A stretch of 64,000 nucleotides of DNA from Terriglobia bacterium (GTDB lineage Bacteria > Acidobacteriota > Polarisedimenticolia > Polarisedimenticolales > JAIQFR01), in assembly GCA_020073205.1 (NCBI GenBank), contig JAIQFR010000011.1, positions 1 through 64,000 of the forward strand. The letters run 5' to 3'. A model generated the notes under the pieces. It had not been told where the DNA came from and made no database searches. It worked only from the letters and a program-made list of their open reading frames with translations. The position numbers and the translations under genes were made by a program. This document shows positions 46,778-55,407 of this stretch, one piece after another. Every line of letters begins with the position of its first letter. Within the stretch, counting starts at the first letter, position 1.

Positions 46778-46803
46778 GAAGGGCCGTGGCGCGCCCCATC
46801 GCC

Positions 46804-46832
46804 TTGACAACGCTGGCGGGCTCCGATAGATT
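46804..46832 (+). promoter_or_regulatory. Promoter of the feo operon
   Basis: Consensus -35 TTGACA, 17-nt spacer, -10 TAGATT. Predicted start near 46839, at the left edge of a 25-bp dyad. Confidence 0.6.
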
Positions 46833-46839
46833 GACATCA

Positions 46840-46864
46840 CTAGTTGAGAATTAGTCGCAACTAG
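46840..46864 (+). promoter_or_regulatory. Dyad operator candidate over the feo transcription start
   Basis: Perfect 7-bp arms CTAGTTG (46840-46846) and CAACTAG (46858-46864) around an 11-nt spacer; the region is AT-rich against its surroundings. It overlaps the predicted +1 and ends just before the ribosome site, a typical repressor position. The DtxR-FeoA protein of the same operon is the natural candidate ligand. It matches neither the DtxR nor the Fur consensus well. Confidence 0.5.
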
Positions 46865-46874
46865 GGAGAGCGCG

Positions 46875-48875
46875 GTGCGTCGAGCCCTGGCCACGGCGGA
46901 GTGTAGATCGCGCGCAAGCGACGACGCCCGCAGCGGCGTGGTCCTCGTAGGCAACCCCAACGTCGGGAAGAGCGCTCTGTTCGGAGCGCTGACCGGCAGA
47001 TACGTGACGGTGTCGAACTACCCGGGCACCACCGTCGAGATCACGTCGGGGACGCTGAGCTGGGGGGCCTTGAAGCAGCCGATCCGCGACACGCCGGGGA
47101 CGAACTCGTTCATCCCGTCCTCGGAGGACGAGCGGGTCACGCGCGACATCCTCTTGGTGGAACGGCCGAACGCGGTGGTGGCGGTCGGGGACGCCAAGAA
47201 CCTCGAGAGGACGATCCTGCTGGCACTGCAGCTGTGCGAGATGTCGGTGCCGACGGTGCTCTGCCTCAACATGCTGGACGAGGCGGATGCGCGCGGCATC
47301 GTCGTGGACGCGGAGCGGCTCGGGGGCCTCCTCGGGGTCGAGGTCGTCGGAACCGTCGCCACACGGCGCCAGGGGATCGCCGAGCTCGTCGAGGCGATGG
47401 GGCGCGCCAGGATCGGGAGCGCGCCGACCGAGTACCCCGAACCGGTGCGCGCGGCCGCCGACGCGCTGGCCATCCTGATGCCCGATGCCCCGGTGTCGCG
47501 CCGCGCGCTCGCCCTGATGGTCCTGGCGGGGGACGAGACGCTGGCCGGCTGGCTCCGCGAGCGCGTCAGCGCCGAGGCCCTGCACTCGGTGGAGGAGATC
47601 CGCCAGCGGACGCGCCGGGCCTACCGGGAGCCGCTGAACTACGTGATCAACCAGGCTCGCCTTCGCGCCGCCTGGAAGATCGCCGCTCAGGTGCGCGGAC
47701 GCACGCGCGAGGAGCTTTCACCACGGGGCGCCCTGGCCTCGCGGGCCGAGACGCTCACGACGCATCCGCTGTGGGGCCTTCCGGTCCTCCTGGGCGTTCT
47801 CTACGTCGCCTACCTCTTCGTCGGGAAGCTCGGCGCAGGGACGCTCGTCAACCTGCTCGAGAACGGCCTGTTCGGGAGATGGATCAACCCATGGGCGATC
47901 GCCATCGCGAACCGGACGATTCCCTGGGCTTTCTTGAGGGACCTCGTCGTCGGGCCTTACGGATTCCTCACCATGGCGATCACCTACGCGCTCGCCCTGG
48001 TCCTCCCCATCGTGGGGACGTTCTTCATCGCCTTCGGAGTCCTGGAGGATTCCGGCTACCTTCCACGTCTCGCGGTGATGGTGAACCGGGTCTTCAAGCG
48101 GATGGGGCTGAACGGCAAGGCGGTCCTCCCGATGGTCCTCGGGCTCGGATGCGACACGATGGCGACCCTGACGACGCGGATTCTCGAGACGCGCAAGGAG
48201 CGGCTCATCGTCATCCTGCTCCTCGCGCTCGGGGTTCCCTGCTCCGCCCAGCTGACGGTCGTGCTCGCGATGCTCGGGTCGCTCTCCCTTCTCGCGACCG
48301 CGATCTGGCTCGGCGTCGTGCTGGGGGTGATCTTCCTGGTGGGGATGCTCGCGGCCCGGGTCCTCCCGGGGCGGGGCAGCGACTTCGTCCTTGAGCTTCC
48401 GCCCCTCAGGATCCCGCGGCCGGGCAACATCGTCGTGAAGACGCTGGCGAGGATCGAGTGGTACCTCAAGGAGGCGGTCCCGCTGTTCGTCCTCGGGACG
48501 CTGATCCTCTTCGCCCTGGACCGCCTGAATCTGCTGGGAGCGATGGAGCGCGCGGCGGAGCCCGTCCTCTCGGGGCTCCTCGGCCTTCCCAGAGAGACCG
48601 CCGAGGCGTTCGTGATCGGGTTCCTGCGCCGCGACTTCGGGGCCGCCGGGCTCTACCACATGGCGGGGGCCGGCCAGCTCACCCCGGCCCAGGTCCTCGT
48701 CGCGGTGGTCACGATCACCCTGTTCATCCCCTGCATCGCGAACTTCTTCATGATGGTCAAGGAGCGTGGCTGGAAAACGGGGATCGCCATCGCGTCGTTC
48801 ATTTTCCCGTTCGCCCTCGCCGTCGGGACCGCGCTCAACTGGCTGCTGCGCGTGTTCCCGCTCCCCCTAAGATGA
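46875..48875 (+). CDS. feoB: Ferrous iron transporter FeoB
   Basis: 666-aa Fe2+ permease. The N-terminal G domain has G1 GNPNVGKS (26-33), G3 DTPG (72-75) and G4 NMLD (132-135), then a helical GDI-like segment. The membrane part has about 8-11 helices with two Gate regions, MVLGLGCDTMATLTTR and GFLRRDFGAAGL, including a conserved Cys. It imports ferrous iron, implying low-oxygen or reducing habitats. GTG start with AGGGAGAG upstream. The stop overlaps the next start (ATGA). Confidence 0.96.
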   Translation: MRRALATAECRSRASDDARSGVVLVGNPNVGKSALFGALTGRYVTVSNYPGTTVEITSGTLSWGALKQPIRDTPGTNSFIPSSEDERVTRDILLVERPNAVVAVGDAKNLERTILLALQLCEMSVPTVLCLNMLDEADARGIVVDAERLGGLLGVEVVGTVATRRQGIAELVEAMGRARIGSAPTEYPEPVRAAADALAILMPDAPVSRRALALMVLAGDETLAGWLRERVSAEALHSVEEIRQRTRRAYREPLNYVINQARLRAAWKIAAQVRGRTREELSPRGALASRAETLTTHPLWGLPVLLGVLYVAYLFVGKLGAGTLVNLLENGLFGRWINPWAIAIANRTIPWAFLRDLVVGPYGFLTMAITYALALVLPIVGTFFIAFGVLEDSGYLPRLAVMVNRVFKRMGLNGKAVLPMVLGLGCDTMATLTTRILETRKERLIVILLLALGVPCSAQLTVVLAMLGSLSLLATAIWLGVVLGVIFLVGMLAARVLPGRGSDFVLELPPLRIPRPGNIVVKTLARIEWYLKEAVPLFVLGTLILFALDRLNLLGAMERAAEPVLSGLLGLPRETAEAFVIGFLRRDFGAAGLYHMAGAGQLTPAQVLVAVVTITLFIPCIANFFMMVKERGWKTGIAIASFIFPFALAVGTALNWLLRVFPLPLR

Positions 48876-49195
48876 GCAGCGCGGGCCCTCCCGTCCCGGG
48901 CGGGATCGTCGGAAAGCCGGCCTCTCTCGACGTCGCCGCCTTGGACCACGCGGCCGCCCCCGCCGACCTGCCGTTCTCGCCGGCGCCGGACGAGCCAGGA
49001 AACGCGTCGGTGTTCGGCTGTCCGCTCTGCGGGATGCGATTCGCCCACGGAGGGCTCGCCTGTTCCGCCTGCCCCTTGAACCTCGGCTGCGAGATCGTCC
49101 ATTGTCCCAACTGCGGCTTCCAGTTTCCTCGCTCGTCGCGGCTCGTCGACTGGGCGCGCCGCTGGCTGCGGCGAGCCCGGGGAGACCGATCGTGA
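48872..49195 (+). CDS. Small zinc-ribbon protein of the feo operon
   Basis: 107-aa protein. An unstructured Pro/Ala-rich N-terminus (1-48) precedes two cysteine clusters: CPLCGMRF and CSACPLNLGC, then CPNCGFQFPRSSRLVD, enough for two Zn ribbons. Such proteins recur beside feoB in several phyla but have no established role; a [Fe] or Zn-dependent control of FeoB is possible. Overlaps both neighbours by 4 nt. Confidence 0.78.
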   Translation: MSSAGPPVPGGIVGKPASLDVAALDHAAAPADLPFSPAPDEPGNASVFGCPLCGMRFAHGGLACSACPLNLGCEIVHCPNCGFQFPRSSRLVDWARRWLRRARGDRS

Positions 49196-49866
49196 GCCAC
49201 CACAAGGACCTCGCCGGGCACGAGATCGAGGAGCTGGCGGAGACGCTCTGGCACCTCGAGGAGGGGGGCACCGATCGGCTGGAGGATCTCCGCCGCGAGA
49301 GCGACGCGGCGGACCTCGACGCTCTCCTCGGGCGCGCCCGGGAACTGGGCCTCGCCGAGGTCGCGGACGGCGGGGTCATCCTCACCGCGCAGGGGCGGGA
49401 ACTTGCGGAGCGACAGGTCCGGCGGCACCGGCTGGCGGAGCTCCTCCTGTCCACGGTCCTCGAGGTCGGCGACGAACAGGCGGTCGAGCGGAGCGCTTGC
49501 GTGATGGAGCACGTGCTCGGCGCGGCGGTCACCGACTCGGTCTGCGCGTTCCTGGGTCACCCGAAGTTCTGCCCGCACGGGAGGCCGATCCCGTCGGGCC
49601 GATGCTGCCGCTCCTTCTCGAACGCCATCGAGCCGCTGGTCCAGCCGTTGGCCCGACTCGCGGTCGGATCGACGGCACGGATCGTCTACATCGTCCCCCG
49701 GGATGCCGAGCGCCTCGTGCGCCTGTCCACGCTCGGCGTCGTCCCCGGCGCCACGCTCAAGCTCCAGCAGAAAGCCCCGGCGACGGTCCTGAGGATCGGC
49801 GAGACCACTCTCGCCGTCGATCCGGAGATCTCCGGGGAGATCTTCGTCAAGCGCTTCGAGGAATAG
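49192..49866 (+). CDS. DtxR-type iron-dependent regulator fused to FeoA domain
   Basis: 224-aa fusion. Residues about 1-65 are a winged helix resembling DtxR (EIEELAETLWHLEEG; ILTAQGRELAERQVRRHRLAE). Residues about 70-140 are the metal-binding and dimerisation domain with AVERSACVMEHVLGAAVTDSV and HPKFCPHGRPIP, including the conserved Glu/His/Cys ligands. Residues about 148-224 form the SH3-like FeoA domain. It would sense Fe2+ and repress the feo operon, and the FeoA part could contact FeoB. GTG start by GTGA overlap. Confidence 0.87.
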   Translation: MSHHKDLAGHEIEELAETLWHLEEGGTDRLEDLRRESDAADLDALLGRARELGLAEVADGGVILTAQGRELAERQVRRHRLAELLLSTVLEVGDEQAVERSACVMEHVLGAAVTDSVCAFLGHPKFCPHGRPIPSGRCCRSFSNAIEPLVQPLARLAVGSTARIVYIVPRDAERLVRLSTLGVVPGATLKLQQKAPATVLRIGETTLAVDPEISGEIFVKRFEE

Positions 49867-49886
49867 GCTGCTCGCGAGCCCCGCCG

Positions 49887-49916
49887 TTGCCACGCCTCGA
49901 CCTTCGCCCCTATAAT
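49887..49916 (+). promoter_or_regulatory. Promoter of the TPR protein gene
   Basis: -35 TTGCCA, 18-nt spacer, consensus -10 TATAAT; leader about 30 nt. One of the strongest promoters in the window. Confidence 0.6.
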
Positions 49917-49952
49917 CCGGACGAGAAGGGTTGGGAGGGACGAGAGAAGCCT

Positions 49953-51209
49953 ATGAGAGCCAGAGCGATCCTGTTCGTGCTCGCACTCGCGGTGTGGCCG
50001 CTCGCTCCCGCGCTCGCCCAGGGGGTCTCGGAGGCAAAGGGGCTGGTCGTCGACGGTGACGGCAACCCGGTCGTCGGCGCGGAGATCGTGTTCACCAACT
50101 TCATGCCGCCGAACCGCGTCTACACCCAGAAAACCGACAAGAAGGGTCGATTCTGGATGCCGAATCTCCTCCACCAGCCGTTCGACAAGAGCGGCCTGGG
50201 CAAGTGGAGGGTGACGATCAACGCCGACGGGTACACGACCGCGAAGGTGAAGATCGAGAGCCGACACGCCGACAGGACCCTCGTCGCCGACCCGTTCGAG
50301 ACGAAGATCCGCATCGGCGGCCTGCCGGTGGAAGTGCTCATCTCGGGCCTCGGCCAGGCGACGGTGGATTTCACGCTTTCCAAGGAGGCGCTCCAGGAGG
50401 CGCCTTCCAAGACCGCCGCGGTCGTCGAGGATCCCTTCGACGTCGCGCGGGCGAAGTTCCAGAGCGGCGACTACGAGGGAGCGGTCGAGCCGTTCCAGAA
50501 AGCGATCGAGGCCAAGCCGGAGGAGGCGGAGCGGCGCTACCTGTTCGCCGCTGCGCTGGTCCGGCTCGATCGCCTGCCGGAGGCGGAGGCGCAGGCCGCG
50601 CGAGCCGCGCAGCTCGCGCCCGACAAGGCAGGGGCGAATCTGGTCCTGGCGGAGATCTACAGAAAGAAAGGGGACAACGCGAAGGCGTGGGACGCGATCG
50701 AGAAAGAGGCGAAGCTCGCGCCGGAGAACGTCGGCGTTCTCGAGCGAGTCGCATCGCTCGGGTCCGAGATGGGAAAGACGGACGAGGCCATCGTGGCCGC
50801 CGAGACGTTGACGCGTCTCAAGCCCGACGACCCGGAGGGGTGGATCACGCTGGGCAGCCTCTACGCCCAAAAGAACGAGCTGGAGAAATCGGAGCGGGCG
50901 TTCCGGAAGGTCGTCGATCTCGATCCGTCCAACGCCGCGCAGACCTTCTACAACATCGGCGCGGTCCTGGCGAACAAGCCCGACCCCTCCGACGCGGACA
51001 ACCGGAAGATCGTCGAGGCGTTGCGCAAGGCGGTCGAGCTCAAGCCCGACTACGCCGCGGCTCACCGGGAGCTGGCCTACGCGTTCCTGAGGACCGGCGA
51101 CTCGGAAGGCGCCCGCAAGGAGCTGGAGCGGTACCTGCAGCTGGAGCCGAAGGCCTCCGACGCCGCCGAGATCCAGTCCGTCGTCAAGAGCCTGACGAAG
51201 AGGAAGTGA
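49953..51209 (+). CDS. Secreted carboxypeptidase-regulatory-like domain and TPR protein
   Basis: 418-aa exported protein. Signal peptide 1 to about 23 (ending ALAQ). Residues about 25-130 look like a CarboxypepD_reg-like beta domain (VSEAKGLVVDGDGNPVVGAEIVFTN fragment, with DKKGRFWMPNL). From about 150 to 410 there are seven or so TPRs (ARAKFQSGDYEGAVEPFQKAI; GWITLGSLYAQKNELEKSER). Probably a periplasmic scaffold; it has no lipobox. The stop overlaps the laccase-like gene start (GTGA). Confidence 0.8.
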   Translation: MRARAILFVLALAVWPLAPALAQGVSEAKGLVVDGDGNPVVGAEIVFTNFMPPNRVYTQKTDKKGRFWMPNLLHQPFDKSGLGKWRVTINADGYTTAKVKIESRHADRTLVADPFETKIRIGGLPVEVLISGLGQATVDFTLSKEALQEAPSKTAAVVEDPFDVARAKFQSGDYEGAVEPFQKAIEAKPEEAERRYLFAAALVRLDRLPEAEAQAARAAQLAPDKAGANLVLAEIYRKKGDNAKAWDAIEKEAKLAPENVGVLERVASLGSEMGKTDEAIVAAETLTRLKPDDPEGWITLGSLYAQKNELEKSERAFRKVVDLDPSNAAQTFYNIGAVLANKPDPSDADNRKIVEALRKAVELKPDYAAAHRELAYAFLRTGDSEGARKELERYLQLEPKASDAAEIQSVVKSLTKRK

Positions 51210-52021
51210 CCGGCGCGTTCGAGCTCGAGGAGGTGGACGGGCTCCTGCTCGTCAGGTGCCGCGCCCTCGCGGCCATCCCGGGAATCCTCCACGCGTTCTC
51301 GACGGCGAGGGAGGGGGTCTCCGCGGGGTTCGACCTCGGCACCGCGCACGCCGGGGATCCTTCGGTCCAGTCGCGCCGGGAGCGATTCCTGGCGGCGGCA
51401 GGATTCGTGGGTTGCACCGCGGCGATCGTCCGCCAGGTTCACGGCACGCGGGTGGTCCGCGCCTCCGATACCGCCTCCGAGCCGGAGGCCGATGGGGTGG
51501 CGTGGCACTCGGGCGAGCCCGTGGGTCGCATCCCGGCGGTGCGCACCGCGGACTGCGTCCCGATCCTGATGGCCGAACGTCGGGGTCGGGCCGCCGCCGC
51601 GCTTCATGCGGGGTGGAGAGGGGCGGCGGCGGGGATGGCTTCGAAGGCAGTCGAGGAGCTGGCGGCCGGGGGGATCCCACCCTCGGACCTGGTAGCGGCC
51701 TTGGGCCCCGCGATCCTCGGGTGCTGCTACGAGATCGGATGGGAGGTCGAGGAGGCCTTGGGCGCCTCGGTCCCCGCCGGCCGTGGCGGAGACGTGTCAC
51801 GCACTGACTCACGGGGGAGGATCAAGGCAGATCTCCACGCCACGATCCGCTGGCAACTTGTCGCGTCCGGCGTGCCCGAGGGGGCGATCCACTGTGCCCC
51901 TTGGTGCACCCGATGTCGCGCCGACCTCTTCCACTCGTACCGGCGGCAAGGGGCCAACGCAGGGCGAATGATGGCGTGCATCGGACCGGCCGTCCAGGCC
52001 CCCCGCCGGGGAGATCCTTGA
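51206..52021 (+). CDS. Multicopper polyphenol oxidase / LACC1 (YfiH) family protein
   Basis: 271-aa protein of the DUF152 family. ILHAFSTAREGVSAGFDLG, IVRQVHGTRVV, RTADCVPILMAE, ALHAGWRGAAAGM (His and Cys of the active site) and C-terminal CTRCRADLFHSYRR are diagnostic. Characterised members are purine nucleoside phosphorylases or adenosine deaminases rather than true laccases. GTG start overlaps the TPR gene stop. Confidence 0.9.
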   Translation: MTGAFELEEVDGLLLVRCRALAAIPGILHAFSTAREGVSAGFDLGTAHAGDPSVQSRRERFLAAAGFVGCTAAIVRQVHGTRVVRASDTASEPEADGVAWHSGEPVGRIPAVRTADCVPILMAERRGRAAAALHAGWRGAAAGMASKAVEELAAGGIPPSDLVAALGPAILGCCYEIGWEVEEALGASVPAGRGGDVSRTDSRGRIKADLHATIRWQLVASGVPEGAIHCAPWCTRCRADLFHSYRRQGANAGRMMACIGPAVQAPRRGDP

Positions 52022-52046
52022 CGCCGACGCCCCGGTGCGTCACAAT
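52018..52046 (+). promoter_or_regulatory. Promoter of yajC-secDF
   Basis: -35 TTGACG, 17-nt spacer, -10 CACAAT, overlapping the LACC1 stop; leader about 85 nt. Confidence 0.4.
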
Positions 52047-52136
52047 CCCCGACTTCGTCCCGAGATGCCGCGATCGGCGAGGGCCGAAGACGCCCTTCCG
52101 CGAGAGGGTCGAGTGCGCCCGAGGAGATCAACACCC

Positions 52137-52451
52137 ATGAGCCCAGTCCTCTCTGGATTCCTGGCCGCCGCGCCGCCGCCCGGGGCGCAGCCGCAGCCGC
52201 TCTGGTGGACGTTCGGCCCCGTCGTTCTGGTTTTCGTCATCTTCTATTTCCTTCTCATCGCGCCGGCACGGAAGAAACAGAAGCGGCACCAGGAAATGCT
52301 CAACGATCTCAAGCCGGGGGACCGCGTAATCACCCAGGGGGGGATCCACGGTACCATTTCTGGCGTGAGCGATGCCGTCGTCCAGCTCAAGATCGCCGAT
52401 CAGGTCAAGGTCGAGGTGGACAAGCGGTCGATCACGGACAAGGTGCAGTGA
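52137..52451 (+). CDS. yajC: Preprotein translocase subunit YajC
   Basis: 104-aa protein with one membrane helix (about 27-43, VVLVFVIFYFLLI) and the YajC core PARKKQKRHQEMLNDLKPGDRV (shortened here) then ITQGGIHGTISGV. Part of the SecDF-YajC complex. Start ATG 52137 follows GAGGAG. Confidence 0.93.
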   Translation: MSPVLSGFLAAAPPPGAQPQPLWWTFGPVVLVFVIFYFLLIAPARKKQKRHQEMLNDLKPGDRVITQGGIHGTISGVSDAVVQLKIADQVKVEVDKRSITDKVQ

Positions 52452-52503
52452 GGCGTCAACGCCCCGTGGCCCGAGGGCTGGCGGCGGGAGAGAGGTCGAT
52501 TCG

Positions 52504-54111
52504 ATGTCCAAGAACATGAGATGGAAGGTCCCCCTCATCGTGGTGGTCGTGGGGCTCGCGGGTTTCTACCTCTACCCCCCCAAGGACCGCATCAACCTGG
52601 GGCTCGACCTCCGCGGCGGGTCCCACATCATCATGCAGGTGGAGACCCAGTCCGCGGTCAAGTACGAGATGGATCTGACGGTCAGCCGGATCGGCCAGGC
52701 CTTCAAGGACAAGGGTCTTCCGTTTGCCGGAATGGCGACCCCGACGCCGGGCGTCCTCGAGCTCAAGGGCACCGATCCCGCCCGCAGGGGCGACGTCCGC
52801 CGGGTCCTCGACGATTACGTCGGGCAGTGGGACATTCGAGACCTCGGCTCGGGGAGCTGGCGGGTCGCGATGCCCCCGATGATCCAGAACACCATCGAGG
52901 TCAACGCGGTGGAGACGACGCTCACCACCATCCGGAACCGGATCGACGAGCTGGGGGTGCGTGAGCCGATCGTCCAGAAAGAAGGGATCAAGGGAGACCG
53001 CATCCTGATCCAGCTTCCCGGTGTCGAGGATCCCGAGCGTGCGAAAGAGGTGATGCAGGATCCCGCGGTCCTCGAGTGGAAGACCGTCATCTACCCGCCC
53101 GGGGTCACGGACTACCAGAACTGGATTCCGCCGACCTCGCAGGAGGAGGCCACCAAGCTGTTCGGCGGGCAGCTTCCGCCGGACACGGTGCTCTACCCCC
53201 AGCGCGTCGCGGCTCGGGACGGCACCGGCACCACCACCCTCTGGTGGCCGCTCAACAAGATCTCCACGATCGTCGGCAACGACCTCAAGAACGCCATCCG
53301 TGAGCAGAACCAGTGGGGCGAGGCCACCGTCGGCTTCCAGCTGAGCCAGGACGCCGGAAGGCGATTCGAGACCGCGACCCGGGAGAACATCCACAAGAAG
53401 ATGGCGATCGTGCTGGGGGGGGTCCAGAGCAAGCAGGTGATCTCCGCGCCGGTGATCGAGGACGTGATCCGCGACCGGGGGCAGATCCACGGGAGCTTCG
53501 ACACCAACTCGGCGGAGGATCTGGCGCTCAAGCTGCGGTCCGGGTCGATCCCGACCGATGTGACCATCATCGAGGAGCGGACCGTCGGCCCGTCTCTGGG
53601 CCGGGACTCGATCAAGGCCGGCATCGTCGCCTCGCTCGTCGGCTTCGTGGGAGTGATGCTCTTCATGCTGGTCTACTACCGCGGCTCCGGGATCAACGCG
53701 GTGGTGGCGCTCATGCTGAACGTGGTGCTGGTCATGGGAGCGATGGGGTACTTCAAGGCGACCCTCACGCTCCCCGGGATCGCGGGGCTGATCCTCACGG
53801 TGGGCATGGCGGTGGACAGCAACGTCCTCATCTTCGAGAGGATCCGGGAGGAGCTGCACCTGGGGAAGACCGTGCGCTCGGCCGTGGACCTCGGATTCAG
53901 CCGGGCCTTCATGACCATCGTGGACACCCACGTGACCACGCTGGTTTCCTCGTTCTTCCTCTTCACCTACGGGACGGGGCCGGTCAAGGGTTTCGCCGTC
54001 ACGCTGACCGTCGGGCTGATCTTCTCGATGTTCACGGCCGTTTTCGTGTCGCGGGTCATCTTCGATCTGGTGCTGGGAGAAGGCCGGCCGGTCGAGTCGC
54101 TCAGCATCTGA
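52504..54111 (+). CDS. secD: Protein translocase subunit SecD
   Basis: 535-aa RND-type membrane protein with six helices. Helix 1 at about residues 8-24, then the large periplasmic P1 domain: INLGLDLRGGSHI, QLPGVEDPERAKEVMQD, GGVQSKQVISAPVI and the typical LRSGSIPTDVTIIEERTVGP. The proton-relay region includes VGMAVDSNVLIFERIREE. It uses the proton gradient to finish export. secF follows after 37 nt. Confidence 0.96.
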   Translation: MSKNMRWKVPLIVVVVGLAGFYLYPPKDRINLGLDLRGGSHIIMQVETQSAVKYEMDLTVSRIGQAFKDKGLPFAGMATPTPGVLELKGTDPARRGDVRRVLDDYVGQWDIRDLGSGSWRVAMPPMIQNTIEVNAVETTLTTIRNRIDELGVREPIVQKEGIKGDRILIQLPGVEDPERAKEVMQDPAVLEWKTVIYPPGVTDYQNWIPPTSQEEATKLFGGQLPPDTVLYPQRVAARDGTGTTTLWWPLNKISTIVGNDLKNAIREQNQWGEATVGFQLSQDAGRRFETATRENIHKKMAIVLGGVQSKQVISAPVIEDVIRDRGQIHGSFDTNSAEDLALKLRSGSIPTDVTIIEERTVGPSLGRDSIKAGIVASLVGFVGVMLFMLVYYRGSGINAVVALMLNVVLVMGAMGYFKATLTLPGIAGLILTVGMAVDSNVLIFERIREELHLGKTVRSAVDLGFSRAFMTIVDTHVTTLVSSFFLFTYGTGPVKGFAVTLTVGLIFSMFTAVFVSRVIFDLVLGEGRPVESLSI

Positions 54112-54148
54112 TGCCGGAGGGCTCCACGCGCGGAGCCGGGAGTGGGTC

Positions 54149-55336
54149 GTGCTGCAGATCTTCAGGAATCCCAAGATCGACTTCATGGGAAAGCGCAGCC
54201 TCTGGGTGGGGCTGTCCATCGCGGTGGTGCTGGGCTCGGCGATCGTCGTGCCGATCCACGGCATCAAGATGGGGATCGAGTTCACCGGCGGGACCGAGGT
54301 GCAGGTCAAGTACGCGACCTCGCCCAATCTCGGCGCGATACGGTCGGAGCTGGACCGCGCGGGGTTCACGAACCACCTGGTGACGACCATCGGGAAGCCC
54401 GAGGAGAACGAGGTCTACATCCGGCTGGGCCTGGTCTCCGCGGTGAAGGAGGAGAACCTCACCCCGAAGGTGGTCACGGCCCTCAGGGCCGAGGACGTGA
54501 GGCGGCGGATCGAGTCCCACGGGGTCGACCTCAACAACGCCGACGAGTCTTCGCTCAAGACCCTCCTCGAATCCTCGCCCGACCTGGCCCGCGAGGATGC
54601 ACAGAAGATCGCCGCGGGCATCGTGGAGGCCCGGAAGGAGAAGGCGATCTTCCGATCGGTGGACGACCTCGCGGGGGTGCCGGGAATGAAGCCCCCGGCG
54701 ATGGAGGTCCTGCGCCAGCGGGCCTTCACCGGTCCCTTCGCGGTGCGGAGCGAGTCCTACATCGGCCCCGCGATCGGCCGCGAGCTCGTCAAGAAGGCGC
54801 TGCTGGCGATCCTGGGCTCGATGGTGGGGATGCTGGCCTACATCTGGTTCCGGTTCGAGTTCCAGTGGGGGCTCGCGGCGGTGGTGGCCCTGGTCCACGA
54901 CACCGCGGTGTCCCTGCTGCTCTTCTCGCTCTCCGGCTACGAGATGAGCCTTCCGGTGGTCGCGGCGTTCCTGACCCTCGTCGGCTACTCGACCAACGAC
55001 ACCGTCGTCGTGTTCGACCGGATCCGGGAGAACCTGAAGCTCCGGGGGGGCGAGGACCTGATCGGCCTCATCAACGACTCGATCAACCAGACGCTGAGCC
55101 GGACCATCATCACGTCCGGCCTGACCTGGGTTGTCGTGGTGGCCCTTCTCGCGCTGGGCGGCGAGGCGCTCCGACCGTTCTCGTTCGTCATGACGATCGG
55201 GATCATCGTCGGGACCTACTCGTCGATCTACATCGCCAGCCCGATCCTTGTCGTCTGGAAGCACTACTTCAAGAAGAAGGGGAAGTTCGCGGCCACCGGG
55301 GCCCGGCCGGGCGCCCGGAAGGTCCGGGCCTCCTGA
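54149..55336 (+). CDS. secF: Protein translocase subunit SecF with a helix-hairpin-helix insertion
   Basis: 395-aa SecF, about 75 residues longer than usual. Helix 1 (about 17-35), MGIEFTGGTEVQVKY, then P1. An insertion at about residues 126-190 reads VDLNNADESSLKTLL, GIVEARKEKAIFRSVDDLAG and VPGM, the pattern of ComEA-type helix-hairpin-helix (HhH) domains. Normal SecF resumes at YIGPAIGRELVKKA, with VALVHDTAVSLLLFSLSG and YSTNDTVVVFDRIRENLK. GTG start. The reading frame is unbroken, so the insert is part of the protein. Confidence 0.93.
   Translation: MLQIFRNPKIDFMGKRSLWVGLSIAVVLGSAIVVPIHGIKMGIEFTGGTEVQVKYATSPNLGAIRSELDRAGFTNHLVTTIGKPEENEVYIRLGLVSAVKEENLTPKVVTALRAEDVRRRIESHGVDLNNADESSLKTLLESSPDLAREDAQKIAAGIVEARKEKAIFRSVDDLAGVPGMKPPAMEVLRQRAFTGPFAVRSESYIGPAIGRELVKKALLAILGSMVGMLAYIWFRFEFQWGLAAVVALVHDTAVSLLLFSLSGYEMSLPVVAAFLTLVGYSTNDTVVVFDRIRENLKLRGGEDLIGLINDSINQTLSRTIITSGLTWVVVVALLALGGEALRPFSFVMTIGIIVGTYSSIYIASPILVVWKHYFKKKGKFAATGARPGARKVRAS
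54524..54718 (+). other. ComEA-like HhH segment inside SecF
   Basis: Codes for residues 126-190 of SecF. The order 'LNNA...LL...IVEAR...F-S-VDDL-VPG' follows a ComEA/PsbU-type double HhH, normally a DNA-binding or protein-binding module, here in a periplasmic position between the P1 strand and helix 2. Confidence 0.7.
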
Positions 55337-55375
55337 GCCCCGGCGGGACGACCCGCACCGCGCTCGCCCGCTCGC

Positions 55376-55381
55376 TATAAT
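55376..55381 (+). promoter_or_regulatory. -10 element of relA/spoT
   Basis: Consensus TATAAT 26 nt before the start codon; no recognisable -35 at 16-18 nt. Confidence 0.4.
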
Positions 55382-55407
55382 CCCCCGAGCGGGAGGACGA
55401 CGGCCCC

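Noticed and set aside
46831-46853. Second TTGACA as another -35 for feoB
   Set aside because: No -10 at 16-18 nt; it overlaps the first promoter's start site.
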